This document shows, piece after piece, positions 21,944 to 31,773 of a stretch of DNA of 64,000 bases. Position 1 is the first letter of the stretch. Each line of letters starts with the position of its first letter. The translations under genes and the position numbers were made by a program. This DNA comes from Halieaceae bacterium (GTDB lineage Bacteria > Pseudomonadota > Gammaproteobacteria > Pseudomonadales > Halieaceae): assembly GCA_902613175.1 (NCBI GenBank), contig CACMGJ010000005.1:1-64000 (forward strand). The letters are read 5' to 3'. Below the pieces are notes generated by a model that was not told the origin of the DNA, did no database searches, and saw nothing but the letters and a program-made list of their open reading frames with translations.

Positions 21944-21969
21944 TTCCAAACGACCGTAAAGCGCAAAGA

Positions 21970-21997
21970 AAAAGCCGGCAGTTGCCGGCTTTTTTTG
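21970..21997. terminator. Bidirectional Rho-independent terminator
   Basis: AAGCCGGCA and TTGCCGGCTT form a GC-rich stem, with T-run on the plus side and A-run on the minus side. It lies between the convergent DUF1295 and nitronate monooxygenase-like genes. Confidence 0.88.
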
Positions 21998-22032
21998 ATA
22001 CTGATGATTGCTTCAAAGCTCATCACTCAAGC

Positions 22033-22971
22033 TTAGAACGTATTGAGTCCCGACAGACACTCGTGGAACCCGGCCATCGTCGAGTCGACGACCTCTGCGG
22101 CAGTTCTCGCCTCATTAATGCGCCCCATGACTTGTCCGGTTAGCGGAATAGCAGCCTCGAGATCTCCACCGAAGTACAGATCCAGGATATTCGCCATGTG
22201 TTCAAAGGGCTGGAACTGCCCTAGGAGTTCGAGTTCACCTGTGCGTTCGGTACGCATCGCTCGAAGTGCAGGTCGGCCCTGCTGGTTCAGGAAAACCGTG
22301 TCTGTCTCCTTTCCGTCGTAAATAGCGTTTTTCCAGTTCTGATGGACCGGCGAATCAGAACAGCTCAACATGGCCGTACCTAACTGCACACCCTCAGCAC
22401 CCATGGCAAATGCAGCCGCCATGGTCGGCCCATCACAGATACCACCGGCTGCAATGATCGGCACATCCGTACGCTCTCTAATCAGCGGCAACAACACCAT
22501 CGTCGAGACCGGCCGCGGATTTTTAAAACCGCCGCCTTCACCGCCTTCAACCACAAGGCCATCAACGCCTGCATCCAAAGCTTTGAGTGCCATGTCGAGT
22601 GTAGGGATTACATGGAAGACTTTGATACCTGCTTCCTGAAAGACCTTCGTACAGAGATCAGGACTACCCGAGGATGTAGTAACGAACTTAATGCCTTGCT
22701 CGATAACGAAATCAATCACGTTCGTCCCTTTAACAAACGCGAGCGCCACGTTCATACCAAAGGGCTTATCCGTGAGCTCGTGCATCTTGCGTACTTCTTC
22801 CTGAATGGCATCGAATTCACCCGAGGATGTTTCGATGATACCCATAGCGCCGGAGTTCGATACTGCAGACGCGAGCTGTGCTCGGGCAATCCAACCCATT
22901 GGGGCCTGTAAAATGGGATAATCCACCCCAGTCATGTCGGTCACACGATTTTTAATAGGCTTTGGTTTCAC
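22033..22971 (-). CDS. Nitronate monooxygenase / 2-nitropropane dioxygenase family protein
   Basis: A 312-residue FMN-dependent TIM barrel. Evidence: 'PILQAPMGWIARAQLASAVS' at the N-terminus (the PMxGxx signature), then 'GEGGGFKNPRPVSTM', 'IIAAGGICDGPTMAAAFAMG' (FMN phosphate loop) and 'GVQLGTAML'. The start is GTG at 22971 with GAGGT five bases upstream. Members oxidise alkyl nitronates, but many act as dehydrogenases or enoyl reductases. The 'VEGGEGGGF' loop is also shared with FabK-like enzymes, so the substrate is open. It is monocistronic. Confidence 0.83.
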   Translation of the reverse strand: MKPKPIKNRVTDMTGVDYPILQAPMGWIARAQLASAVSNSGAMGIIETSSGEFDAIQEEVRKMHELTDKPFGMNVALAFVKGTNVIDFVIEQGIKFVTTSSGSPDLCTKVFQEAGIKVFHVIPTLDMALKALDAGVDGLVVEGGEGGGFKNPRPVSTMVLLPLIRERTDVPIIAAGGICDGPTMAAAFAMGAEGVQLGTAMLSCSDSPVHQNWKNAIYDGKETDTVFLNQQGRPALRAMRTERTGELELLGQFQPFEHMANILDLYFGGDLEAAIPLTGQVMGRINEARTAAEVVDSTMAGFHECLSGLNTF

Positions 22972-23097
22972 ATCTACCTCGTATTCTTATAAAGCGTTGG
23001 CCGAGCCAACATACCGGACCCGTAGTCGCGGTCAAGCAAATAGCGATAAGCTGCCACACGACGCGCGCACAGCGCACATTGATTTAGGGAACACAGA

Positions 23098-24258
23098 ATG
23101 ATCATGCGCTCACTTCCACTGTTTAGCCTGACTGTCCTCCTTGGTGTTTTGTCACTTACAGAACACGCAGAGGCCACAGAGTCACGCGAGTTGCGTTTTC
23201 CTCCGCTGAAGGATGGGCGCCTCCTACTGTCTGTAGACACTCACACACACACTGTCTTCTCCGATGGGCACGTCTGGCCTACGGTACGGGTTTGGGAGGC
23301 CAATAAGGATCGGCTCGACGCCATGGCTATTACCGAGCACCTTGAATATCAACCCAACCGTGACGACATCCCTCATCCAGACCGCAATCGCGCCTTCGAG
23401 CTCGCGGTAAAGGAAAATAAGCAGGGCCGAGAACGAACCGATTTACTACTGATTTCTGGCGCTGAGATAACCCGCAAATACGCTCCGGGTCACGTAAACG
23501 CGCTGTTTATCGAGGACACAAATCCACTACTCACGGTAAAGCTCCGGCGCGAGGAGACCTTTGCTACTGCGCGTAAAGCGCTCAAAGCGGCAAAGGCGCA
23601 GCAGGGCTTTATGATCTGGAATCATCCTGCCTGGCCACGCGATTTCCCCGATGGCGTCATCAAGATATCCAAAGAGCAGCAGTCCCTGTTTGATGAAGGT
23701 CTCATTCAAGGTATCGAAGTTGCCAACGGCGAGTACTTCAATGACTCATCGCTCCAAGTCGCGTTAGATCATGATCTAACTATCATTGGCGCCTCAGACA
23801 TCCATGGCCTCATCGACTACGACTACGACATAAACGGTGGCAGCCACCGTACAGTGACTTTGGCCTTCGCCAACGAACGCAGTGTTGAAGGCATCGCAGC
23901 AGCCCTCTTCCAAAAACAAACCGTTGCGGTCTATGACCGCCAGTTCATTGGACGTGAGACCGAACTCCAAACCTTGTTCGATAGCCTGATGCGCTTCGAG
24001 CGCCTCCCGGCCCGCCGCAATGACAGCCAACAAACCGCGGTGCGCATCAGCAATGCAGGCCCCATCGACATTGAACTCGAAGTGCTCAGCGATGTGAGCC
24101 TCAACAAATCAGCTGGGTACGTCACAGTGCCATCCCACGGATCGACGATTATCGTCGTGCTCGATCACGCACCGAGCGACGACATGAAGCTAACACTTAA
24201 GTGGCTGAATAGCTGGCAGGCCCCAAAGACGCACGCCCGGATTGATGTAGGGCTGTAG
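23098..24258 (+). CDS. Exported PHP-domain phosphodiesterase (Sb-PDE-like)
   Basis: A 386-residue secreted metalloenzyme. A signal peptide covers residues 1–~27 (ending HAEA). The PHP domain has metal-binding 'VDTHTHTVFSDGHVWP', 'ITEHLEY', 'SGAEITR' and 'WNHPAW', then 'ASDIHG'. These match the Sb-PDE phosphodiesterase group, which hydrolyses organic phosphate diesters. A C-terminal ~90-residue beta domain follows. The cell could use it to take phosphorus from diesters in the periplasm, in keeping with the PhoA and phosphatase genes of module 1. It has no obvious operon partner. Confidence 0.78.
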   Translation: MIMRSLPLFSLTVLLGVLSLTEHAEATESRELRFPPLKDGRLLLSVDTHTHTVFSDGHVWPTVRVWEANKDRLDAMAITEHLEYQPNRDDIPHPDRNRAFELAVKENKQGRERTDLLLISGAEITRKYAPGHVNALFIEDTNPLLTVKLRREETFATARKALKAAKAQQGFMIWNHPAWPRDFPDGVIKISKEQQSLFDEGLIQGIEVANGEYFNDSSLQVALDHDLTIIGASDIHGLIDYDYDINGGSHRTVTLAFANERSVEGIAAALFQKQTVAVYDRQFIGRETELQTLFDSLMRFERLPARRNDSQQTAVRISNAGPIDIELEVLSDVSLNKSAGYVTVPSHGSTIIVVLDHAPSDDMKLTLKWLNSWQAPKTHARIDVGL

Positions 24259-24312
24259 AAAAAAACAACCGCGCATACAAAAGGATGCAAAGGCACTACC
24301 ACCGACCTTTGA

Positions 24313-24921
24313 CTATGCTCTGTTTTGGAGCCACCACTCCATTTCTTCGATATGGTCCTTGCCAAAGAACTGCTCATCACCCACAAAGAAGGCGGGAATA
24401 CCAAAGACGCCTCGATCAACAGCGCCTTGTGTGTTCGCCATGAGTTCAGCCTTTACTTCGGGGTCCTGAGTGGCTTTCAACAACGCTTGACCGTCAAAAC
24501 CGGCGGCGTTGAAGGCACTGACAAACACGTCAGGATCGTCCATCTTCAGACCGTCTTCCCACATCATTTTGACGCCCGCTTCAATGTAGGGCGCCACATC
24601 ATTGTCACGACCGTAAGCGACACAGGCGCGCATCAGCAGCAAGGTGTTGATGGGGAAATTAGGATTCATCGCGAACTTGTTAAGTCCGTGACGATCGCAA
24701 TAGCGCTCGATTTCGCGCATGAACATCACATTTTTCCCAGAGACACCCGCGAAATTCATCATAGGCGGCTGGTTGTTGGTCGACTTGAAAATACCGCCAA
24801 GTAAGCACGGTGTAATCTTGAGCTGGGCGCCGGTTCGCTCGGCTACGTCTTTTACAGTGAAGTAAGACAGATAGGCGTTTGGACTGCCAAAATCAAAGAT
24901 GACTTCGATGGTTTTACTCAT
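24313..24921 (-). CDS. DsbA-fold 2-hydroxychromene-2-carboxylate isomerase-like protein
   Basis: A 202-residue DsbA/GST-kappa-fold protein. In place of a CxxC active site it has 'FDFGSPNAYLSY' with Ser13, the residue that activates glutathione in kappa-class GSTs and hydroxychromene carboxylate isomerase. 'FPINTLLLMRA' and the C-terminal 'VFGIPAFFVGDEQFFGKDHI' complete the family pattern. Known relatives act in naphthalene-type degradation. AAGGGGC precedes the start. Genes for aromatic breakdown occur in module 2 but not beside this gene, so the substrate is uncertain. Confidence 0.82.
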   Translation of the reverse strand: MSKTIEVIFDFGSPNAYLSYFTVKDVAERTGAQLKITPCLLGGIFKSTNNQPPMMNFAGVSGKNVMFMREIERYCDRHGLNKFAMNPNFPINTLLLMRACVAYGRDNDVAPYIEAGVKMMWEDGLKMDDPDVFVSAFNAAGFDGQALLKATQDPEVKAELMANTQGAVDRGVFGIPAFFVGDEQFFGKDHIEEMEWWLQNRA

Positions 24922-25049
24922 GAAGAGCCCCTTATTGTTGTTATAAAAATTAGACCGTCAGTAGGCCAATAAACACTTGCGCTGTCCAGTAATGTAGCCG
25001 GCTTACTTAAGGACTCAAACACCGGTGCGCGGGTTCTGGGTAGTCACCA

Positions 25050-25463
25050 CTAGACGAACTGAATTCCAACCAACAAAACCAGCTGCACCATATTAATGCC
25101 GACCGATAGCTTGTGGTCCCGATCGAAACGCCGACCCGCTTCAGCATTACCCGCCAGTTGCTCGTCGCGTGCCGCATTGATGCGCGGCAATAGCCACTGC
25201 CTTACCCAGAGCGTCGATACGCCTACAAAGAGACAAACGATGGCCGCTTGGTAAGCAGACTCATCATTGGCCACCAAGAACAACAACGCCGCAATAAGAC
25301 TGAGGGCAATCATGAAACCGTAATAGCGGGGAAACATCGAACGCAAAAACACACCGGCTTGCGCCTCAGGCAGTGAGCTGAAAACCACCGGTGCCACGAC
25401 CGAGGGAAAAAACAGCATAGCGCCCAATAGCATTAAGACCAGCGCGTTTGCGAACTCCAGCAT
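25050..25463 (-). CDS. DUF4149 membrane protein
   Basis: A 137-residue protein with four hydrophobic helices, opening 'MLEFANALVLMLLGAMLFFP' with a conserved Pro. The middle 'RSMFPRYYGFMIALSLIAAL' and the cytosolic 'WLLPRINAARDEQLAG' match DUF4149. Function unknown. It follows the TIGR03643 gene by nine bases, so they form a two-gene operon, an association worth checking in relatives. Confidence 0.8.
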   Translation of the reverse strand: MLEFANALVLMLLGAMLFFPSVVAPVVFSSLPEAQAGVFLRSMFPRYYGFMIALSLIAALLFLVANDESAYQAAIVCLFVGVSTLWVRQWLLPRINAARDEQLAGNAEAGRRFDRDHKLSVGINMVQLVLLVGIQFV

Positions 25464-25472
25464 CGATACCTG

Positions 25473-25736
25473 CTACCGTTTGTATTGCGTAGGACAGTAG
25501 CCACGCCCGACATCGAAGCCCCGCAATTTGCGATGCTTGGTGACGCGGCCTGTGACCCGCTTACGCCAAAGCCGAAACGAGCTCGCTTTCATCTCACGAC
25601 GCATGAGCTTGATGGTCTCAGACTCGCTCAAACCAAAGGTTGCTTCGATAACCTCAAAGGGCGTTCGGTCCTCCCATGCCATTTCAACGACGCGGGATAC
25701 CTCTGATTCGGTTAATGTGTGCTTGGATATCGACAT
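25473..25736 (-). CDS. TIGR03643 / DUF2805 family protein
   Basis: An 87-residue protein. 'ESEVSRVVEMAWEDRTPFEV', then 'IKLMRREMKASSFRLWRKRV' and 'RVTKHRKLRG', is the TIGR03643 pattern: a helix-turn-helix-like start and a basic C-terminal half, which suggests nucleic acid binding. The function is not established. It is the first gene of a pair with the DUF4149 membrane protein. Confidence 0.85.
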   Translation of the reverse strand: MSISKHTLTESEVSRVVEMAWEDRTPFEVIEATFGLSESETIKLMRREMKASSFRLWRKRVTGRVTKHRKLRGFDVGRGYCPTQYKR

Positions 25737-25810
25737 GGCGGGATGGTAAGACTCTGAAAGAGGCGATACCTCTGCCGTCTGGGCTGTGTTCGGGTTCGTA
25801 CTCGAAAAAA

Positions 25811-27553
25811 TCAGGACTGCGTAAGCTTGCAGCGACGCCAGCCGCGCAGAGAGTTAATTAACCACCATGACTCTACCTTCTCGAGATCCGACACAGGCAG
25901 TGACCGTTCAGACACCGTGCCTTCATCGATTAACTCGTCGCGTAATACCCCGGGCAGTAGGCCGTCAGAAAGTGGCGGTGTGAATAAACGACCGCCCATC
26001 TGATACACGACATTAGCAATAGCACTCTCAGTGACATGTCCCAACTCATTCACCAGAAGTGGCGATACACCGTCGGGTACTTCAGCGACCGCGCGATCAT
26101 AGGCCTCTCGGCGACTCGTTTTATGAATTAAGAAGGAGTCCGTAGAGTCAACCGGTGTCGGTGAGACCGACAGAGGTAGGCATTTACGGTCGGTAACCGC
26201 TTCGTCTGGGACAAAGGGATGAAGGTTGTGACTCAGAACACCACATCGATTGAGTTGTAGTCGCAATCGCCAATGTTTGGCGCTATCGATGGAGCTTATT
26301 AGCTCGTGAAGGTACGACTCGACAGCCTGTCTATCAAACGCAAAGGACCAGTACTGCGCGGATTTTTCGAGCCGGCGCAAATGACGCGCTAGGCGAGTAA
26401 TCTTGCCGTGACTGATACCCATGGTTTCGAACAAATGAAAACCAGGGTCGGGCTGCTTAAGTATGCGCGCTTTGGTCTGCAGCTCCTCAAACTCGTCGCT
26501 GGGGTCCGAATCCCAGACGATGCCACAACCCACACCAAACCGGCTCTTCCCGCTGCGCGAATCGCTCCAAGCCGTTCTTATCGCAACGTTAAAGCTAGCA
26601 AACCCGGATGGCTGAATGATGCCAAGCGCGCCGGTGTAAAGTTCGCGCGGGCTGTCTTCTAACCCATCGATGACATCGACTGCCGCGTGCTTTGGTGCAC
26701 CAGTGATCGACGCCGCCGGAAACAGGGCCGTAAAGATATCGGCGATACTAGCTGACACCTCGGTTTTAACCGTAGAGGTCATCTGCCAAACACTGGGGTA
26801 GCGCTCGACCCCGAATAACTGATCGACGGACACCTTGCCAGTGGACGACAAGCGCGCAAGGTCGTTGCGCACCATATCGGTGATCATGACGTTCTCAGCT
26901 CGGTTCTTTATCGAAGTCTGCAGCCAGTGTGCATTGGCTTCATCGGCAAGGGTTTCGGGTTTGCGCCCTACCGTGCCCTTCATGGGTTTACTCCACACGA
27001 CACCGTCTTCACGCTCGAAAAACAGCTCAGGTGAAGCCGAGCACACCGACACCTCAGGTCCGCTCATGAAAACAGCATACGGCATGTCTTGTGACCAGCG
27101 AGCAAAGTCCGCAAGCGTCACCTGCCCCTTATTCGACATCCGTGACGTGAGGTTGATCTGGTAGACCTCCCCCGCGCCAATCATCAATTTAATACGGTCG
27201 ACCTTGGATTCGAAGGAGTCCCGCGACTCTAAAAGGTGCCAGTTAGCATTCGTTTGCTCATCAGGTGAATAGAGATCTGTGAGGGATGTGATGGACGTCT
27301 CGGCGGCGAACAAAGCAAAACATGCGAGAGGCACATCGATATCACGCTTTGGAAACTTGCGATCAAAGGCGTGACTTGCCTCGTAGGCAACATAGCCCAC
27401 GGCGTACATTCCGTCTTTCTGAGCTCGCTCCTCGGCCTGATTCAAAACCGATAAGACAGCGCTGTGCTCCGCGGCCACTAGAACATCCTGGCAGTGCTCA
27501 TACACTAACCAACTATGTGTCTTGGCATTACGAACAATGGCGCGGTTAAACAT
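25811..27553 (-). CDS. pabBC: Fused aminodeoxychorismate synthase component I and aminodeoxychorismate lyase (PabB–PabC)
   Basis: A 580-residue fusion for p-aminobenzoate synthesis, which feeds folate. Residues 1–~365 are PabB: 'GEVYQINLTSRM', 'SASPELFFERE', 'KPMKGTVGRKP', 'ASITGAPKHAAVDVIDGLE' (catalytic region) and 'GVGCGIVWDSDP'. Residues ~370–580 are a PLP-dependent fold IV lyase: 'HLFETMGISHGKITRLARHL', the Schiff-base Lys in 'IHKTSRREAYDRA' and 'VTESAIANVVYQ', 'LLPGVLR'. Fusion brings both steps from ADC to PABA together; the glutamine amidotransferase PabA is elsewhere. No strong ribosome site is seen. Confidence 0.92.
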   Translation of the reverse strand: MFNRAIVRNAKTHSWLVYEHCQDVLVAAEHSAVLSVLNQAEERAQKDGMYAVGYVAYEASHAFDRKFPKRDIDVPLACFALFAAETSITSLTDLYSPDEQTNANWHLLESRDSFESKVDRIKLMIGAGEVYQINLTSRMSNKGQVTLADFARWSQDMPYAVFMSGPEVSVCSASPELFFEREDGVVWSKPMKGTVGRKPETLADEANAHWLQTSIKNRAENVMITDMVRNDLARLSSTGKVSVDQLFGVERYPSVWQMTSTVKTEVSASIADIFTALFPAASITGAPKHAAVDVIDGLEDSPRELYTGALGIIQPSGFASFNVAIRTAWSDSRSGKSRFGVGCGIVWDSDPSDEFEELQTKARILKQPDPGFHLFETMGISHGKITRLARHLRRLEKSAQYWSFAFDRQAVESYLHELISSIDSAKHWRLRLQLNRCGVLSHNLHPFVPDEAVTDRKCLPLSVSPTPVDSTDSFLIHKTSRREAYDRAVAEVPDGVSPLLVNELGHVTESAIANVVYQMGGRLFTPPLSDGLLPGVLRDELIDEGTVSERSLPVSDLEKVESWWLINSLRGWRRCKLTQS

Positions 27554-27767
27554 GATTTCAGCGATAAGTTTGTGGGCTGTCTATGGACTGAGATAAACGC
27601 AGGCGGATGGCAACTCGATCACCCGTGCATTATGCCTATTTTTTGAAGCTAGTTAATATCTCGTGACGAAGAAACAGGCGGAAGACAGCAACGAGTCTGC
27701 GGTTTTCAGGGCTTGGTATCGTCAGCATTACCGCGTATAACGTCACAGTCGGGTGGGAGAGCGCAAC

Positions 27768-28214
27768 ATGAAAGTTGACCTTTTGGATAATACAAAATTG
27801 TCTTGGCAAGACTATGGGCCAGATGATCGATTCAATTATCCGATCGGCTATGGCGGTGCTTTACTCGCTCATGACGAGCAAGGCCACATCGATCTAGTCT
27901 ATCGATGGGAGCCCGGAAAATACTGCCATTTCCATCGTCACCTTTGCGAGGTGAGATCCACCGTATTGCAGGGCTCCCTCGAGGTCGTGACCTTTGAGGA
28001 CGGTGTTGAAGTCTCCACGGTCACCCGACAGGCCGGCAGTTACTCACACATGCCAGAAGGCGATGTGCATATGGAGCGCGGTGGCCCCAAGGGCGCCATC
28101 ATCTTGTTTAATCTTTACTCACCCAATGGCCGTTTGACGCAAATGCTCGATGAGCAAGGGAATGTGCTTAAAACGATCACCATCGAGAATGTACTCAAGC
28201 AGTTTGCGAATTAA
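27768..28214 (+). CDS. Cupin-fold protein
   Basis: A 148-residue single-domain cupin. The metal-site motif 'GKYCHFHRHLCEVRSTVLQG' contains the HxH...E cluster. A second part, 'PEGDVHMERGGP', has a third His, and the barrel ends with 'AIILFNLYSP'. The start is the ATG at 27768 with GGGAG upstream, not the ORF-track GTG. The reaction is unknown; it may be a dioxygenase, isomerase or a small-molecule sensor. It precedes the amidohydrolase gene by 86 bases. Confidence 0.78.
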   Translation: MKVDLLDNTKLSWQDYGPDDRFNYPIGYGGALLAHDEQGHIDLVYRWEPGKYCHFHRHLCEVRSTVLQGSLEVVTFEDGVEVSTVTRQAGSYSHMPEGDVHMERGGPKGAIILFNLYSPNGRLTQMLDEQGNVLKTITIENVLKQFAN

Positions 28215-28300
28215 GTAAGCCAGTGCTTTAAGCAATAGCGTATGGGAGAAAATGCCCCCCGGAATAGACTTAGCGCATTGAAAGCCAATCGGAATAATCG

Positions 28301-30040
28301 ATGCGCAACGTTCTAAGCCTTACCCTCTTCAGTCTTCTTTTTTTGGCTCAGCAAGCATCGGCATCCCTCATGGACGCCGATGTCGTGTTGCGTGGCGGCA
28401 CCGTCTACTCAATGGACACCCAGGGGAACCGGCATAGCGCCATTGCCATCGCCGGCGACCGAATCCTTGCCATCGGCAGCGAGGCGGATATTGCTCTCTT
28501 CACGACCGAAGCGACGCGCATCATCGAGCTTGAGGGGCGTGTCGTTTTTCCCGGGTTCGTCGACACACACATCCATACGATGGACACCTTGCCACTCCTC
28601 AAAGGAGCGATGCTTTCACCGGGACAGAGCGCCGATGAGGTCTTAGAAACCATCGCCGCGCATGCAGAGCAGTATCCCGAGCAAAACCCAGTTTTAGGCT
28701 CAGGGTTTTTGGCCCGTGCCTTTGGCATAGACGGCCCCACCGCAGCCCAACTCGACGCCGTGGTTCCTGACAGACCTGCGCTGATTATTGATGAAGGAGG
28801 CCACACAGCCTGGGCCAATTCACTCGCTCTGCAAGCCGCGAACATCACCGCAGATACGCCAGATCCGGTACCGGGCGCCCACTTCTTTCAGCGCGACATG
28901 CTCGGCACCCCAACAGGGTGGTTGGTTGAAGGCGCTGCCATTGACCCTGTCACCGATGCCTTGGGCGTAGTCAGCGAGAAGACCTTGAGAGAGCGGGCCC
29001 CTCAGTTCTTTTCCGACATGGCCGCGGTCGGCTTAACCGCTGCATTTGATGCCGGAATGATCGACACGGGTCGGTATGGGATGAAGGTGGCCGATGAGCT
29101 TGCGCAAGCGAATACCTTACCGCTGCGACTCGTCGGTTCGCTGTACATCAACAAGCCCAAAGACCTCAAAACCGCGCACGCGAGGCTGTCTGAACTGCGT
29201 GAGGAGTACCAGCACGAGCTCTTCTCAATGACCACCTTAAAACTCTCGCTTGATGGCACGGTGGAGGCTAAAACGGCGGTGACGCTCGCACCTTACATTG
29301 CCCCAGAGGGTCATGAAGCATCGCCTCTGTTGCCGGATGAGCAAGTATTCAACGCGGTGTATGAAGCCTACAGCCTTGGCTTTGATCTACACCTACATGC
29401 TATTGGCGATGGCGCTGTCAGAACAGCATTGGATGCCATCGAAGCAGGCCAGGCGGCGCATCCATCGTCGGATGTACGAGCAACCATCTGCCATATTGAA
29501 GTGGTGGATCAGAAAGATATCGAGCGATTCGGAGAGCTTGGTGTCGTTGCCCAGACGACCCCCACCTGGTTCGAGTACGATGAGATTGCCATGGAGTTTT
29601 TGGGACCTGAGCGTTTCGAGCAGCTCTATCCTCTTGCATCCATCCGGCGCAACGGCGGTCGTGTGACCTTGGGCAGCGACTATCCGGTGTCGTGGATTGG
29701 CAAGGATGCCCTAAATCCATTGTTTAACATTGAAATGGCGGTCACCCGTCAGCGAGCCGGCGACAAGCTGTATCCAGTACAAGCACGCGCTAGCGAACGA
29801 CTCAGCGTCGATCAGGCCATTCGCGCGCACACGGTCGATGCTGCATGGCAGATTCGCATGGAAGACATGATTGGTACTTTAGAGCCCGGAAAGAAAGCCG
29901 ACCTTGTAGTGCTTGATCGCGACCCCTATCTGAGTGACTCATATGCCATACACAAAATCGAGGTTGATCTCACTGTCTCGAACGGACGACTGGTTTACGA
30001 AAAAAACGAACTGTGCTGCGGGCCCGCACGGGCGCTTTGA
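28301..30040 (+). CDS. Exported amidohydrolase (YtcJ-like, amidohydrolase 3 family)
   Basis: A 579-residue metal-dependent hydrolase. Signal peptide 'MRNVLSLTLFSLLFLAQQASA'. A small beta-sandwich holds 'DVVLRGGTVYSMD' and 'VVFPGFVDTHIHT' (metal HxH). Further ligands are in 'LHLHAIGDGA', 'ICHIEVV' and 'GSDYPVS', and the C-terminal 'GKKADLVVLDRDPY' closes the sandwich. The C-terminus includes 'ELCCGPARA'. Substrates of this family include N-substituted amides. The gene ends four bases from the convergent patatin gene. Confidence 0.88.
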   Translation: MRNVLSLTLFSLLFLAQQASASLMDADVVLRGGTVYSMDTQGNRHSAIAIAGDRILAIGSEADIALFTTEATRIIELEGRVVFPGFVDTHIHTMDTLPLLKGAMLSPGQSADEVLETIAAHAEQYPEQNPVLGSGFLARAFGIDGPTAAQLDAVVPDRPALIIDEGGHTAWANSLALQAANITADTPDPVPGAHFFQRDMLGTPTGWLVEGAAIDPVTDALGVVSEKTLRERAPQFFSDMAAVGLTAAFDAGMIDTGRYGMKVADELAQANTLPLRLVGSLYINKPKDLKTAHARLSELREEYQHELFSMTTLKLSLDGTVEAKTAVTLAPYIAPEGHEASPLLPDEQVFNAVYEAYSLGFDLHLHAIGDGAVRTALDAIEAGQAAHPSSDVRATICHIEVVDQKDIERFGELGVVAQTTPTWFEYDEIAMEFLGPERFEQLYPLASIRRNGGRVTLGSDYPVSWIGKDALNPLFNIEMAVTRQRAGDKLYPVQARASERLSVDQAIRAHTVDAAWQIRMEDMIGTLEPGKKADLVVLDRDPYLSDSYAIHKIEVDLTVSNGRLVYEKNELCCGPARAL

Positions 30041-30043
30041 TGA

Positions 30044-31105
30044 CTAGAGCCGAATAGCACCAGCCAGCGGGACAGGGCCATTAATGAGTTCATGGAACTC
30101 ATCAGCCAGTCGCTGTGACTCTTTGACGCAATGTCGCCAATAGGTCTCTCGAACACGCTCAGGGATCTTTCCAAAATCTCGCCGATCGGGGATTTTCCCA
30201 AACGGTAACTGCGACAAAAACTCATCGCTGGGACAAATCATAATGAGCTGGTCGGCCGATACCATCTGGTCAGCACGCCAGGGCAAAAACTTATCAAACC
30301 ATCCCACGGTGGTGCGGCTATTAAAGTGTGGATAGAGCCAAACCTGATCCTCGGGTAGCCGCGTGAGGTCAAAATGGTAATCGATAATACCACCATCCCA
30401 GAAAGCACCTTTTCCCGCGCCCTCGATGTCATAGACACCCTCAAATACGTAGGGAATCGCACCACTCGCCATCAAAGCTTTGAAAACATTGTTTTCCGCA
30501 AGATCGATGTAGCGCGTGCCAAACCCATCAAACAGTGGCGTGAGTGGCTTGGCGCTGTGCGAGGCGAACACAACACGTTGAAATGAAGCCGGAAGCGTTC
30601 CGCGGCTGACAGCATTCCCTAATGCAGCCATCCCCATGCCCACAATGAGGCGCTTACCCGGCTGTCGACCATTAAGACCCCGCCCGCGCGCAGTGACAAT
30701 ATGGGAACGAAGCCACGAATGCTCGGCCACGTGACGTTCACCATTATCACCAAGCAGCGTTTGCATAAGCCAGAGGGCAACCTCGGTGATCTCCGGAACC
30801 GTTGGTTTAGCCGACGCGTAGTGCTGCGTGAGGTAGGCTTGCTCGAATCGATCGTAGGCTTGAATGGGGTCGGGCTGCGCCATCGCCGCATGGCGCCACG
30901 AGCCTATGGAGGAGCCAATAGCGTCTAGTGGTCTTGATCGTCCGGACAGCAGTTCACTGATGACGACTCGATCGAGCCGCCCCAGTATCAGCCACTTGGG
31001 TCCACCAGATGCCCCGATGAGTCCATCGATGAGATCGGCATGCCAACCCTCGTTTTCGAGGCGCTTGGCAGCCTTGGCACCGACTCTTAGCTCAAGTGCT
31101 TTCAC
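30044..31105 (-). CDS. Patatin-like phospholipase
   Basis: A 353-residue lipid acyl hydrolase of the patatin family. The oxyanion-hole loop is 'GASGGPKW', the nucleophile elbow 'AIGSSIGSWR' (Ser66 within GxSxG) and the catalytic Asp 'FWDGGIIDYH'. No signal peptide is visible, so it is cytoplasmic or membrane-associated. The start is GTG at 31105. It is convergent with the amidohydrolase. The broad family includes DUF3734-type hydrolases, with unknown lipid preference. Confidence 0.85.
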   Translation of the reverse strand: MKALELRVGAKAAKRLENEGWHADLIDGLIGASGGPKWLILGRLDRVVISELLSGRSRPLDAIGSSIGSWRHAAMAQPDPIQAYDRFEQAYLTQHYASAKPTVPEITEVALWLMQTLLGDNGERHVAEHSWLRSHIVTARGRGLNGRQPGKRLIVGMGMAALGNAVSRGTLPASFQRVVFASHSAKPLTPLFDGFGTRYIDLAENNVFKALMASGAIPYVFEGVYDIEGAGKGAFWDGGIIDYHFDLTRLPEDQVWLYPHFNSRTTVGWFDKFLPWRADQMVSADQLIMICPSDEFLSQLPFGKIPDRRDFGKIPERVRETYWRHCVKESQRLADEFHELINGPVPLAGAIRL

Positions 31106-31263
31106 TTTGGATACTCTGACGAACTTGCTTGAACGTTGATGGCCATATCACTAGCCATACGCTGCGAGTGGCGACACGGCTTAATGCATTGAAGTAAAGG
31201 GAGAGGGGCTGGCGTCTCAGCCGCCAGCCACTAGTGGCAAGGAATAGCTAATTAAGGGCAGCC

Positions 31264-31557
31264 TTACTCGATGCCGTCGAGGTACTCAATATCCGGACGT
31301 CCGCCGACCAGACCTGCCAATTTGACGTTCGCTGCCTTGAAGTAATCGGTTTGCCCGTGCGCTTCCAAAGCCGCCTGATCCTCATAAGACTCGAGCACCT
31401 TGTAAACCTGCGGATCGGACTTACTGCGGTTGAGCGCGTAAAACTTGCAGCCCGGTTCGTTGGCTAGGACCTGCGCTGCAAGCTCCATAAAGACCGCTTC
31501 GAACTCGTCATTTTTTCCTTCTTGGACTGGAATTGTGGCAATAGCACCGATAGCCAT
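31264..31557 (-). CDS. Antibiotic biosynthesis monooxygenase (ABM) domain protein
   Basis: A 97-residue protein of the dimeric alpha/beta ferredoxin-like ABM fold. Motifs are 'IATIPVQEGKNDEFEAVFME', 'EPGCKFYALNRS', 'YKVLESYEDQAALEAH' and 'TDYFK'. The start is the ATG at 31557 with GAGAGG seven bases upstream; the 32 residues added by the ORF track are spurious. Relatives include quinol monooxygenase YgiN and haem-degrading proteins, so the substrate is undetermined. Confidence 0.85.
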   Translation of the reverse strand: MAIGAIATIPVQEGKNDEFEAVFMELAAQVLANEPGCKFYALNRSKSDPQVYKVLESYEDQAALEAHGQTDYFKAANVKLAGLVGGRPDIEYLDGIE

Positions 31558-31773
31558 GATGTACCTCTCATTTTTTTTGTTGGTTTGTTGTCGTTTTAAT
31601 GGGCGTATCAGCCGATACCCAATCGACCCTAAACGAGCATACACGAATCGCACCCATACCCGTGCCTTAGCTCCTATTTTTGCCGTCCAACGTTTAAAAA
31701 TTGATGTCCCTGTGAGACCTTGTGGAGAAGGGGCTGAGCGAACACCCCGCAGAATAATAACGAGGACCTTTAG